NCBI RefSeq assembly: GCF_900099835.1
Contig: NZ_FNKP01000002.1
Location: 992,001 to 1,056,000, forward strand
Reading direction: 5' to 3'
Length of the DNA: 64,000 nucleotides
From: Paraburkholderia fungorum
GTDB taxonomy: Bacteria > Pseudomonadota > Gammaproteobacteria > Burkholderiales > Burkholderiaceae
A program made the translations under genes and the position numbers. Numbering within the stretch: the first letter of the stretch is position 1; every line of letters begins with the position of its first letter. The notes under the pieces are model-generated. The model worked only from the letters and a program-made list of their open reading frames with translations. It was not told where the DNA came from and ran no database searches. Below, one piece after another: positions 47,566-56,746 of this stretch.

Positions 47566-48498
47566 ATGAAGCCATCCCTGCTGGTCCTGATCCATCTGAA
47601 CGACGAGAGTCTCGCCAAAATCGGCGCGGACTTCGACGTCATTTATGCCCCCGACACCGACCGGCGCGCCGCCGCGATTGCCGACCACGGCGCCACGATC
47701 CGCGCGGTGCTGACCAACGGCGGGACCGGCGTCACCGCTGCGGAAATCGACCAGTTGCCGCAGGTCGAACTGCTCAGCGCGATCGGCGCGGGCTACGAAA
47801 ACCTTCCCGTCGACCACGCCCGTTCGCGCGGAATCGTGCTCATCAACGGTGCGGGCACCAACGACAGTTGCGTCGCCGATCACGCGTTCGCGTTGCTGCT
47901 CGCGGTGGTGCGCGACATGCCTTATCTCGATCGGGCCACGCGCGATGGCGTCTGGCGCGACGAACTGCCGTTGCGCCCGAACATTTCCGGCAAGCGGCTG
48001 GGCATTCTCGGGCTGGGCAATATCGGCGAGAAGGTGGCGCGGCGCGGTGCCGGGTTCGACATGGAAATCGGCTATCACAATCGCCAGCCGCGCGAAGGGT
48101 CGCCGCTGCGCTACTTCGACAGCGTGACAGCGCTCGCGCAGTGGAGCGACTTTCTGGTGGTGGCGACGCCGGGCGGTGCGGGCACGCATCATCTGATCGA
48201 CGCGAAGGTGCTGGAGGCGCTGGGTCCGCAAGGGTTTGTCGTCAACGTGTCGCGGGGCAGTGTGGTCGATACCGCCGCGCTCGCGCAGGCGCTGACTAGC
48301 GGGACGATTGCCGGCGCGGGTCTCGATGTGTACGAGGGCGAGCCGAATCCGCCGCAAGCGCTGCTGGCCTTGCGCAATGTCGTGTTGACACCGCATCTGG
48401 CCGGGCGCTCGCCGGAAGCAATCACGGCATCGGTCGATAACTTTCTGAACAACGCGAAGCGGCACTTTGCAGGCGAGCCGGTGTTGACGCCGATTTGA
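47566..48498 (+). CDS. D-2-hydroxyacid dehydrogenase
   Basis: A 310-residue NAD(P)-dependent enzyme. The cofactor loop GLGNIGEKVARR follows SGKRLGILG, the catalytic Arg lies in NVSRGSVVD, the Glu in VYEGEP, and the His in LTPHLAGRS. It reduces a 2-oxo acid such as glyoxylate or hydroxypyruvate. Start ATG 47566 gives the usual family length; an upstream in-frame start at 47455 is not conserved. Confidence 0.93.
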   Translation: MKPSLLVLIHLNDESLAKIGADFDVIYAPDTDRRAAAIADHGATIRAVLTNGGTGVTAAEIDQLPQVELLSAIGAGYENLPVDHARSRGIVLINGAGTNDSCVADHAFALLLAVVRDMPYLDRATRDGVWRDELPLRPNISGKRLGILGLGNIGEKVARRGAGFDMEIGYHNRQPREGSPLRYFDSVTALAQWSDFLVVATPGGAGTHHLIDAKVLEALGPQGFVVNVSRGSVVDTAALAQALTSGTIAGAGLDVYEGEPNPPQALLALRNVVLTPHLAGRSPEAITASVDNFLNNAKRHFAGEPVLTPI

Positions 48499-48970
48499 CG
48501 CGGGGCATCTCGCTTCTCTTATAGCCGCGCCCGCCTGGGCGCGGCTGCGGAATGTCTGATCGGCGCTTGACCCGGTGGTCAAATCGGAGCGCGCGATAGT
48601 TCACGCATCAGATCGGCATCAGTTCCGTATTCCTAACTAAATCGCGCGCAACGTTACCCGACCAGTACGGCCGAATATCGCGGCACGTTGCATCGTCGGC
48701 GCGACTTTAAATCTTGCGAATTCTTAGCGCAAATTTCAGGTGCGTACGCCTCCTGTAAGACGCCGCCGGTATATTGAACGCCGTCTTTCGCGCACAAAAA
48801 ACACGCACTTTGCCGCTGCCGGTTTGTCGCGGCAATTTCTGCCTCCGGCGCGCGTTTTTTGTCATCGGTAACGTCGGTATAAACGTTAGAGAGTGTGATG
48901 GTCTCGACAACGGCGGTTATCCGACGAATGTCCGACATGTTCATTACATTCCACTTCTGTTTTCTTCCGC
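48499..48970. other. Intergenic region with a large hairpin
   Basis: This 472-base stretch holds the hairpin at 48794-48862 and no credible gene. The reverse frames here lack family features. Confidence 0.5.
48794..48862. repeat. Nested hairpin of about 69 bases
   Basis: ACAAAAAACACGC (48794-48806) pairs with GCGCGTTTTTTGT (48850-48862) with one G-U-type mismatch, and an inner TTGCCGC/GCGGCAA (48810-48816, 48829-48835) pairs perfectly. It lies about 110 bases before the beta-propeller gene. It could be a terminator that works in both directions, since it has an A run and a T run, or a structured leader. Confidence 0.5.
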
Positions 48971-49996
48971 GTGAATACGATCCCCATGCCATTTTCTATC
49001 GTTTCCATTACAAGGATCGGAGCGCTCGCTGCATCGCTATGCGGCATGCTGGCCATCACGAATGGCGCCTATGCCGCCGACCGCGTGATCGTGCTCGATT
49101 CAGGTGAAGCGCAACTCACGCTGATCGACCCTGTCACGCACAAGGTGGTCGGCACGGAGCCGACCGGCAAGGAACCGCATCACCTGATGATCACGCCCGA
49201 CGGCAATTCGCTGATCGTCGCCGATTCGGTGTCGAACAACCTGATGTTCGTCGACCCGCACAGCGGCAAGGTGCAACGCACGGTGCCGGATATCGAGGAC
49301 CCGTATCAACTCGGTTTCTCGCCGGATCACAAGTGGTTCGTCACGGCTGCGTTGCGCATGGACCGCGTCGATATCTATCGCTATGACGGCGCGAATATGA
49401 CGCTGGCGAAGCACATCGAACTTGCGAAAACGCCGAGCCACATGACGTTCGCCTCCGATAACCGTACGGTGTTCGTCACGCTGCAGGACTCCGGCGAACT
49501 CGCCGCGATCGATCTGCCGACGCAAACCGTGCTGTGGAAAATGCACGTAGGCAACGAGCCCGCAGGCTTGTGGATGACGCCTGGCGACCACTACCTGCTG
49601 GTCGGCATGACCGGCGAGGACGACGTGACCGTGGTGGACTGGCGCAAGCAGCAGATCGTCAAGAAGATCCATACGGGGCGCGGCGCGCACAACTTCCGCA
49701 ATCTCGACGACGGCAAGCATGTCGTGGTATCGAACCGCGTGGACAGCACGATCAGCATCATCGACTACACGACGCTTACGAATACCGGCGACATCACCGG
49801 CCTGATGCCCGGACCGGACGACATGGAACTGACACCGGACAAGCGCTACCTGTGGGTGGGTTTCCGCTTCGCGCGGCATGTCGGCGTGATCGATATGACG
49901 ACCCACAAGCTGGTCGATACGATTGCTGTTGGCCGCTCGCCGCACGGTATCTTTTTCGACAACCGTGCACCCGTTATTGCGCCGAATCCTGACTGA
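48971..49996 (+). CDS. Exported YncE-like beta-propeller protein
   Basis: A 341-residue secreted protein. A signal peptide (RIGALAASLCGMLAITNGAYA) precedes a seven-bladed propeller of repeated PDG.../VD.../VVG blades: ITPDGNSLIVADSVSNNLMFVD, FSPDHKWFVTAALRMDRVDIY, MTPGDHYLLVGMTGEDDVTVVD and LTPDKRYLWVGFRFARHVGVID. Such proteins bind metal, nucleic acid or sugars in the periplasm. The start is GTG 48971 or ATG 48986; neither has a clear site. The neighbouring sterol desaturase is 93 bases downstream and may be cotranscribed. Confidence 0.85.
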   Translation: MNTIPMPFSIVSITRIGALAASLCGMLAITNGAYAADRVIVLDSGEAQLTLIDPVTHKVVGTEPTGKEPHHLMITPDGNSLIVADSVSNNLMFVDPHSGKVQRTVPDIEDPYQLGFSPDHKWFVTAALRMDRVDIYRYDGANMTLAKHIELAKTPSHMTFASDNRTVFVTLQDSGELAAIDLPTQTVLWKMHVGNEPAGLWMTPGDHYLLVGMTGEDDVTVVDWRKQQIVKKIHTGRGAHNFRNLDDGKHVVVSNRVDSTISIIDYTTLTNTGDITGLMPGPDDMELTPDKRYLWVGFRFARHVGVIDMTTHKLVDTIAVGRSPHGIFFDNRAPVIAPNPD

Positions 49997-50089
49997 TTGA
50001 CGGCGCAATCGGCTCAATCGGCGTTATCCGTTTTGAAACTGCTGCTCAACAGGCAATCGCAGAACCGGTAAAACACGAGGCTTTTTTTG

Positions 50090-51097
50090 ATGTTTCATGA
50101 AATCGTCGCGCAACTCGACAACATGGTGTCCGCTTTGCAGACGCTGTTGTACGTCGATGTCGTGCAACCGTTCTTCTATCGCTTTGGCCTGATGGGCTAC
50201 GACGAAGACACCTATGACGCGCTGTACTGGGTGATCGTCGGCGTGCTCGAAATTGGCGTGACGTATCTCGCGTTGCGTCCGCTCGAAGCACTGCGGCCCG
50301 TCGAGCAGTGGCAAAACCGCAAGGCGTTGCGCGCGGATGTGATTTACACGTGGATCGCGAAGCTCGGCATCATCAACATTGCGTTTTTCTTCATGTTGCA
50401 GCCGCTGTTCGATCATTGGCAGAGTCTGATCGCGATTCACGGCATACCGAATATCGATATCGACAGCCTCTGGCCGGGCGTGACCGATCAGCCGTTCGTG
50501 TCGTTCGTGATCTACCTCGTGCTGCTCGATTTCGCGGGCTACTGGTATCACCGCTGGCAACATCGCTTCGGCGTGTGGTGGGAATTGCACGCGGTGCATC
50601 ACAGCCAGCAGCAGATGTCGCTGTGGGCCGACGACCGTAATCATTTTCTCGACGACATCATCCAGGCCGCGTTTTTCGCGTCGATCTCGCTGTTTATCGG
50701 TGTGCAGCCGAACCAGTTCGTCGTGTTGATTGCCGTCAGCAATTTCATGCAGAGCATCCAGCACGTCAATGCGCGTTTGCCGTATGGATGGCTGCTGGAG
50801 CGTCTGATCGTCAGCCCGATTTTCCATCGCCGTCATCATGCGATCGGGTATGGGCATGAAGGCACCGCTTATGGCTGCAACTTCGGCGTGCTGTTTCCGT
50901 GGTGGGACATGATTTTCCGCACGGCATCGTGGAACCGCGCGGTCGAGCCGACCGGGATTCGCGATCAGCTACCCGCGCCGCACGGCTCGGGTCGTTCATA
51001 CGGCGATGGTCTGATCTCGCAGCAGTGGCGAGCGTTGGGACGGATCGTGAAGCGTCTGCGTGGGCAGCGGAATTACGCGGGTAGCGCGGCGGAGTGA
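50090..51097 (+). CDS. Sterol desaturase/fatty acid hydroxylase family protein
   Basis: A 335-residue membrane di-iron enzyme. Three histidine boxes are present: HRWQH (in YWYHRWQHRFG), HAVHH (ELHAVHHS) and HRRHH (FHRRHHAIG), with further His and hydrophobic segments around them. It would hydroxylate or desaturate a lipid-like chain in the inner membrane. Start ATG 50090 is preceded by GAGG. A perfect 10-bp hairpin follows the stop. It lies directly beside the Tn7-like element, so that element inserted just behind it. Confidence 0.9.
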   Translation: MFHEIVAQLDNMVSALQTLLYVDVVQPFFYRFGLMGYDEDTYDALYWVIVGVLEIGVTYLALRPLEALRPVEQWQNRKALRADVIYTWIAKLGIINIAFFFMLQPLFDHWQSLIAIHGIPNIDIDSLWPGVTDQPFVSFVIYLVLLDFAGYWYHRWQHRFGVWWELHAVHHSQQQMSLWADDRNHFLDDIIQAAFFASISLFIGVQPNQFVVLIAVSNFMQSIQHVNARLPYGWLLERLIVSPIFHRRHHAIGYGHEGTAYGCNFGVLFPWWDMIFRTASWNRAVEPTGIRDQLPAPHGSGRSYGDGLISQQWRALGRIVKRLRGQRNYAGSAAE

Positions 51098-51105
51098 CTT
51101 TGATT

Positions 51106-51137
51106 GTTCCGCCGCGTGTTAGTCAAAGCGGCGGAAC
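51106..51137 (+). terminator. Hairpin after the sterol desaturase
   Basis: GTTCCGCCGC (51106-51115) and GCGGCGGAAC (51128-51137) form a perfect 10-bp stem with a 12-base loop, 8 bases after the stop. There is no T run. Confidence 0.6.
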
Positions 51138-51223
51138 TGTGGGTTGATCGACAAGGTAAAACATTAAAATTAATAAAATCAATCTCTTACGATTGTTCTT
51201 GCCACTGTAATCTGGAACCAGCC

Positions 51224-51280
51224 GACGTCATAAGATGAGACTTTCACCAAAGAATGACGCACAAGTTGAGACTTTCCCGA
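51224..51280. repeat. Direct repeats, probable TnsB-binding sites at a transposon end
   Basis: GACGTCATAAGATGAGACTTTC (51224-51245) and GACGCACAAGTTGAGACTTTC (51256-51276) match except for a one-base indel and a few changes, 32 bases apart. Tn7 ends carry similar repeated sites for TnsB. They lie just beyond tniQ, where an end is expected; the matching end on the other side was not found. Confidence 0.5.
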
Positions 51281-51406
51281 AACTCCGTGCAAAGCCTTAC
51301 CAGGCGGGCTAGCGGGTTCAAGAGCCGCGATGTTCCTGCTGCTCAACCAAACAAGCTTGCATGTGATGCAAGTTTTCATGGCCTTCAAAGCCAGAAGGCA
51401 ATGCGG

Positions 51407-53695
51407 CTACCTAGGCTTAGGCTTTTTGAGGAAGGACTCCAACATCCTTCTCGCCGTATCTCTATTTGAAAGAAGGTCTCGATCGACGCTGGCGTTTTTT
51501 GCTATCGCACTCCTGTTCGGCTTCAACTGCCACATAGGGAGTGACTCGCCGTTCCGCCGTAAACGGTCCAAATAATTCTTTAAACGAGCCAGAGGGGGAT
51601 CCACCGGTTCACCCGAGGCTATTCGTCGAAGCCGCTCCTCGCGCACCGCAGTGTGGAGAAGTCTGATTGCTGCCTCATTGGTATAGAAAACGTCGCGATC
51701 AAAGCCACAAGCTCTAGCTATCGCAATCTTATTGACATTTCCTCCGTGCCATGGCAAGGGTTGATCTCTAGCTCTCAAATCCTGGAGATATTCACGGACC
51801 TGATCAGCAGGGTCCGGTCTGAGTTCTTTTGTTGCTGGGGCGGCTCTGGCGCGGCGGTCGTCGACAAATACCTCATATAAACTTGGAATTTTATGGTGCT
51901 CGATAAAAGGGGATCGACTGTTCTCATGATGGACGATGTCAAGCATCCCGATTTTTGCTCGATTGCAAAGTTGTTTTAGATGGGCTGAACTTGTCGCCCA
52001 ATCCTCAGCGCATCTAGCAAGCGGTGCGTATTTCTTGGCAAACAGAGCAACCGAGTTTTCATCAACACGCGTGGTCTTACCTCTTGCCACATTTTTGACG
52101 AAATTATTTTCAAGTAAACCACTTATTACCAGCTGGTCGCACCCAATTATCTGCGCTGCCTGTCGGTGGGTGAGCGCCCCTTTGGCAATGACGCATCGAC
52201 TTGCCACCGCGAGTGCTGCAATCGTTCCTCTATCAAAGAATATTTGATCTAGGCTTTCTCCTGTTCTGCCCACTGACGTAAGTTCACCTGTCAGGAAGGC
52301 AATAAGAAGTTGAGTCTTGTGTTCCGTGCTGTGTAGTCGCGATGTGCGCAACAGATCTTGTAGGCTGATAACTTCATTTGGAGATGTTAGTTCCGAAATT
52401 TGTGGACTTAGGGCGAGCATCCTCCGTCTAAACGTCAACAGGTCTGTCTCGTGAAAACCATATTGCGATGCGAGATGATGAAGCAAAGGAAATTGTCCCA
52501 GGTTCCGGAGGCAATCAAGGACGCTCACTGGTATTCCTAGCCAGGCGGCGGCTTCGCGTTTCCCAAGACGCCTCTCTATTTCTGCTCGAGCAGGCCTCGT
52601 CAGTGCGTTGGTGTCGACCAAGTATCGGCGTCCCGAACCACTCCTCATGCTGCCAATATCCAGTAACCCTTTTTTTCCCCACGCTGCTAATGTGCGAATA
52701 TCATGACCGGTACGCCGTGCCAGTTCTCTCAGCGGGATAACTCGTCGTTCTTGAGATCGCCCCGGTATGGCGCGCTGGTCTACGAAGGAATCCCTCGCCT
52801 GTGTTATCCCATATTGAAGAAACTCGGAATACAACCAATCACATTTCACATGAGCTTGCGTACGTCTGAAAAAAATCTCCGAGAATTTAGTAAAGCGTTG
52901 ATGAAATGTCGGCGCCTCTTTACTTTGGCAGTACCTTTCCAAAAAGCAATGAAAACCGTGAGGCCAATTTTCAAGTGCCTCAGCAATTCCATCCACCACT
53001 TCGAGCGAATGGACGGGATAATTTGGACGGTTGAAGCGACCGAATTTAGGGAGACTTGTAAGCATCCAGCGTAGTGGGGTACTTCGTAGTTCTCCGATTG
53101 GCAATCCGACGTCTGATGCAGATGATGGGAATTCGACCCGTTCGAGCACCACCTTGAGAGCGGTCATCAATCCGATGATGCGATCACTAACGGGCGGTGG
53201 GATCTGCTCCTCTAAAGAAGCGCCACATCTACAGATAAGTAGTCCGGGACGAAAATGGGATAGTCGATTCCCACAGCGCTCGCATTTAGAAAGCAATTCT
53301 CGACCATGGAGAGGGCAGGCTACGGCGAGGCTCAGATCGAAAAACGCTTCTATATAACCTCGATTGGATACACATTCAGGGCAAATTGCCGGGCGTTGCA
53401 GCCTGAGAGGGCTGGCACCGAGGCCGTCGCCAAGGTGATGACCCAAGATTTCGAAATGCGACTGTCCACCGGAATTACTCATGTATGCAATGTTGCGAAG
53501 CTGATCTGGATTCCGGCCCAGAATCAGTGCGAGTTTTGCGACTGGGAAGGCCGCATTGGTCATAGTGCTTTGCTCAATCCTGGCAAGTCTCAGAATATGC
53601 CACGGCGTTTCATAGCCATTGGTCTCCGACAATCGTAATGCGTATCCAATCAGGCTTTCGTTTGGCTTATGAAATGGCGTGCGAACCAGCATCAT
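51407..53695 (-). CDS. TniQ/TnsD-type target-selection protein
   Basis: A 762-residue protein. MMLVRTPFHKPNESLIGYALRLSETNGY opens the TniQ domain, and residues about 107-168 carry its zinc-binding cysteines and histidine: CPEC, then CPLHG, CERC and CRCG. The rest is a long helical, helix-turn-helix-rich region of the TnsD kind, which recognises a specific attachment site. It starts in an ATGA overlap with the tnsC stop. Its length (far above the ~400 residues of short TniQs) points to site-specific insertion, perhaps just behind the sterol desaturase. Confidence 0.9.
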   Translation of the reverse strand: MMLVRTPFHKPNESLIGYALRLSETNGYETPWHILRLARIEQSTMTNAAFPVAKLALILGRNPDQLRNIAYMSNSGGQSHFEILGHHLGDGLGASPLRLQRPAICPECVSNRGYIEAFFDLSLAVACPLHGRELLSKCERCGNRLSHFRPGLLICRCGASLEEQIPPPVSDRIIGLMTALKVVLERVEFPSSASDVGLPIGELRSTPLRWMLTSLPKFGRFNRPNYPVHSLEVVDGIAEALENWPHGFHCFLERYCQSKEAPTFHQRFTKFSEIFFRRTQAHVKCDWLYSEFLQYGITQARDSFVDQRAIPGRSQERRVIPLRELARRTGHDIRTLAAWGKKGLLDIGSMRSGSGRRYLVDTNALTRPARAEIERRLGKREAAAWLGIPVSVLDCLRNLGQFPLLHHLASQYGFHETDLLTFRRRMLALSPQISELTSPNEVISLQDLLRTSRLHSTEHKTQLLIAFLTGELTSVGRTGESLDQIFFDRGTIAALAVASRCVIAKGALTHRQAAQIIGCDQLVISGLLENNFVKNVARGKTTRVDENSVALFAKKYAPLARCAEDWATSSAHLKQLCNRAKIGMLDIVHHENSRSPFIEHHKIPSLYEVFVDDRRARAAPATKELRPDPADQVREYLQDLRARDQPLPWHGGNVNKIAIARACGFDRDVFYTNEAAIRLLHTAVREERLRRIASGEPVDPPLARLKNYLDRLRRNGESLPMWQLKPNRSAIAKNASVDRDLLSNRDTARRMLESFLKKPKPR

Positions 53696-54714
53696 GAAGC
53701 ACTCAGCGCATCTCTGCTTGACATCCGTTTGGAACTTCGAGGGCCCCGTTGCCTAGGCTTCGGTGGCAGTTCCACCGCCTTACCAATCGAGTGGGCTTGT
53801 GTAAGCAGAATTTCATTGGGAAAAGGGCGGAATGATCGAGAAAATGGGTTAACGATGTCTGTGCAATTTTCCTCTTGATAAATGGCCTGTTCCTGAGCAA
53901 TCGCAAAATCAGCAAGGGTAATTGCTTGCTTATTGCTGTCGATCGCATTCCAGACAACCTGCCGGAGAAATTTCGTCAGGTAGCCGATAAGCCCGCCGGT
54001 TCCGCAATAACACCGAAATGCCATTTCACTGTTGTCCAGTTGGGGAAGATTGAAATATCTGCTCATTGATTCGTGGAAAGCACCAAGAATCGCGATGAAC
54101 TCATCTCGGTGCTTATCAATCGCCCAATCAAACCGCGGCATATGAACCGGTGCGTAGAATCGCCCCTTAAACTGTTCATTTTGAGTCAGGATTCCGACGG
54201 ATGACGGCAATCCGGCGACAACCAAAACACATCGCGTCCCGTCGACAAGTGACTTTAGCCAGTCTGCCGCATCGTGGATGACTCTGTCCGACGCCTTGTC
54301 AACAAAATGCTGGAACTCGTCAATCACAATCATCAAGGTTCCGCATTCCTTCATTAAGCGGGCCAATCTTCGAGTTTTTTGGGCTTCTGACCCAGTCCCT
54401 GGAAGTTCATCAAGCATGGCTTCGAGCATAATTTCTGCCAAGCTCTTTACTGTTGGCTTTGACGGTGCGGTTACTTTCAGGATCGGGATATTCATCCCAT
54501 CCTCGTCGCGCGACATTGGATGTTTGTCGATAAATTCCTCCAGAAGGCGGCTCTTCCCTGTGCGGGATTCACCGACGATTGCCAGACATATAGGTTCTCT
54601 TTTACTTGTTGAATATGTGAAGCATTGATTAAGGCGACTTGTCGCAGAATTAAACGCCTGGTGTGGCACCAGCGTATCCTCGACTATGGTTTCTAGAGGT
54701 AGATGATTACTCAT
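53692..54714 (-). CDS. tnsC: TnsC/TniB-type transposition ATPase
   Basis: A 340-residue AAA+ ATPase. Walker A is GESRTGKSR (residues about 48-56) and Walker B is LMIVIDEFQHF, followed by GLPSSVGIL (sensor). It relays target choice by TniQ/TnsD to the transposase. The AGGA ribosome-binding site overlaps the tnsB stop (7-base gap) and the gene overlaps tniQ by ATGA, so the four genes form one coupled operon. Confidence 0.92.
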   Translation of the reverse strand: MSNHLPLETIVEDTLVPHQAFNSATSRLNQCFTYSTSKREPICLAIVGESRTGKSRLLEEFIDKHPMSRDEDGMNIPILKVTAPSKPTVKSLAEIMLEAMLDELPGTGSEAQKTRRLARLMKECGTLMIVIDEFQHFVDKASDRVIHDAADWLKSLVDGTRCVLVVAGLPSSVGILTQNEQFKGRFYAPVHMPRFDWAIDKHRDEFIAILGAFHESMSRYFNLPQLDNSEMAFRCYCGTGGLIGYLTKFLRQVVWNAIDSNKQAITLADFAIAQEQAIYQEENCTDIVNPFSRSFRPFPNEILLTQAHSIGKAVELPPKPRQRGPRSSKRMSSRDALSAS

Positions 54715-54721
54715 TGCTTTC

Positions 54722-56746
54722 CTAATTGTTTAGTTTTTTTCCAGGTAGGCTGCGATCGCGATATATTGGTGCAATTCGCTGCTTTGGTACGTCTGGTGCT
54801 GACGCCGGCTGCTGCTCGCCAAAAAGACTATCGTTATCGCCCCGAACAATGTTGTCGGCCGCGCCACTGACTGGATCGTTAGGTAGGGCTAAAAGGGGAG
54901 GTATCAGGGAGCCTGTTTTGACCGCGGGCGATTCAGTAGGCTCCGCGTATTTGTAACGTGCTGCCGTTGAGCGCGTCTGTCGTTTCTTGTAAAAGATCTC
55001 TTCTTCGACGATCTCTCGTATCCGCGATTTTGCCTCCAGCCATCCATCGGGCAAGTAATCGCGCAGAAATTTTTTTGCAAATCGCTTGCAAATTCGATGT
55101 TGATATAGCGAGAGAGACGCAGCGTACTCAATGTTGAGACACTGTACGTCGTACATTTCATTCCTGTCCGGTGCAAGAACAACAATGTGGCCAAGATTTG
55201 ATGTGTCGACGCGCACCTCTACACGGAGGCTGTCGCCAAGTCTTCGTCGTAACAAGGTCAATTCGCCAGAATTGTAGAAGAGACCATGAAGTTCAATCCC
55301 TTTGTGAGTCAGTGTTCGCACTTCGGGCTTTCCGAAGATAAAATTAAGAACTGTCGGATTATCGGGTAGCGGGATGTCTTCCGGACGGATGCTGGAGGCC
55401 CACTTGCGCGCCGGTGGCATGCCCAAGGCTCTGTGCATTTTTTGGTGGTAAACATCCACTACCCACATATTTGCGATCTTTTTTAGCGTGCTCCATCTAA
55501 CAACTGCAAATTTCGATGGATCATAGTCTTGTTTCTCAAGAATACTGCTGAAAGTTGTGCCAGGAATACCATGGGACACGCCCTCATTAAATGTCTTCTG
55601 GAATCGCTCTATCATCCCTTTAAACCATGCTTTTTTCCGTGGCGAATAGTGAATTTCGATACCTAGCGAATAGCATCCATTTTCGAGACTTTCGCTATGA
55701 AATTCTGCTCCATTGTCGACGTCTAACACGCTCATCACGCCATGCGAAATCCATGGATTTTTCAATTCCGGATACGAAGCAAGCAAAGATGTTTTTGGCA
55801 TGAATGCATGCTGCAGACATCTGGCTACTGTGAGATTGCTAGGAGGCTCAAAGCTGATGTGCATGCCGAGAATGCAACGGGTGTCGCAGTCAATGCACGA
55901 CGTGACGTACGGACGTCCCAATGGCAGCAGGGAGTCGTCGTCGATTACAAGAAGGTCGAGCGGTGTGTGGTCTATCTGTGCGCGTTCCAGCGGAGCAGTT
56001 GTCGTATGATGCTTCAGGACGGCGCGGAAGCGCTTTTCCGCTGCGGTACGGCCGTATCTTGCTGCATAGACGTCGTACGCAGGAATTTTTGCGATTGAGC
56101 TTCTGACGAGGCGGTAGGTTGGGAGAGGGAGCTGGTCAGAACTCGGACGCAGTTTGTTTTCCTTTTTAACCCTGATTGACGCTTCATCGGCCGTATCCTG
56201 AATCGATTTTCGTTCCAGAGTCAGATAGACATCGTCGATAGCTTCAGCGACGAAATTAAGGCATTCTTCCGGAAAGCGTGATTTCCTATTGCCTTTGTTC
56301 GAATCGTACGGAAGCAACGAGGCAAGGTCATTCCCGGAGTTTTGGTATCGAACTCTCCAGCGGCGAACGGTCGCCTCGGACGGAGCTTCCACAGGTTCTT
56401 TCAGCTTCGCAAATATGCGCGATATTGCTTCCCTGGTTAGCGGTCCCCTGCAGGGAAGGTCCATGACGGCCAGAACATATAGTCGCCTTACCTTGGCGCG
56501 ATTCCAGTCATTTGTGTCTGCATCAGCCAGCGCTAGCGTGGCCCGCGCTGGTGCTTCGAATCTGCCTGAAGACATCAGCTTACCGGATTGATATAGCGAA
56601 AGAAGTTCGCCTATTTTGTATTCGCGGATTCGTTTTGTTTTGTCTTCCTCGACTTGCCATGTTTCGTCATCAAGCTTACGTAGCAAAGTCGCATCTATTC
56701 CGTCAATCCTGACAGGTAATCCAGATCGGAAATTAAAAATTCCCAT
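54722..56746 (-). CDS. tnsB: TnsB-type DDE transposase
   Basis: A 674-residue Mu/TnsB-family integrase. N-terminal helix-turn-helix regions (LTREAISRIFAKLKEP, APSEATVRRWRVRYQ) precede a catalytic core with Asp in AQIDHTPLDLLVIDDD, Asp in VLDVDNGAEFHS and Glu in KGMIERFQKTF, so the DDE set is complete. A beta-barrel and C-terminal tail follow. It cuts and joins the 3' ends of the element. The start ATG 56746 is adjacent to the tnsA stop with no gap. Confidence 0.93.
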   Translation of the reverse strand: MGIFNFRSGLPVRIDGIDATLLRKLDDETWQVEEDKTKRIREYKIGELLSLYQSGKLMSSGRFEAPARATLALADADTNDWNRAKVRRLYVLAVMDLPCRGPLTREAISRIFAKLKEPVEAPSEATVRRWRVRYQNSGNDLASLLPYDSNKGNRKSRFPEECLNFVAEAIDDVYLTLERKSIQDTADEASIRVKKENKLRPSSDQLPLPTYRLVRSSIAKIPAYDVYAARYGRTAAEKRFRAVLKHHTTTAPLERAQIDHTPLDLLVIDDDSLLPLGRPYVTSCIDCDTRCILGMHISFEPPSNLTVARCLQHAFMPKTSLLASYPELKNPWISHGVMSVLDVDNGAEFHSESLENGCYSLGIEIHYSPRKKAWFKGMIERFQKTFNEGVSHGIPGTTFSSILEKQDYDPSKFAVVRWSTLKKIANMWVVDVYHQKMHRALGMPPARKWASSIRPEDIPLPDNPTVLNFIFGKPEVRTLTHKGIELHGLFYNSGELTLLRRRLGDSLRVEVRVDTSNLGHIVVLAPDRNEMYDVQCLNIEYAASLSLYQHRICKRFAKKFLRDYLPDGWLEAKSRIREIVEEEIFYKKRQTRSTAARYKYAEPTESPAVKTGSLIPPLLALPNDPVSGAADNIVRGDNDSLFGEQQPASAPDVPKQRIAPIYRDRSLPGKKLNN

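Larger units (their letters stand above)
51098..51406. other. Junction between the sterol desaturase and the transposon
   Basis: The stretch holds a terminator hairpin at 51106-51137 and two TnsB-type direct repeats at 51224-51280. One end of the Tn7-like element probably lies between them, perhaps at the TGTGGG at 51138 or TGTAAT at 51206, but neither is certain. Confidence 0.5.

Noticed and set aside
51138..51152. TGTGGGTTGATCGAC as the exact Tn7-like end
   Set aside because: It resembles the TGTGGG of Tn7 ends, but no inverted copy or target duplication was found on the far side.
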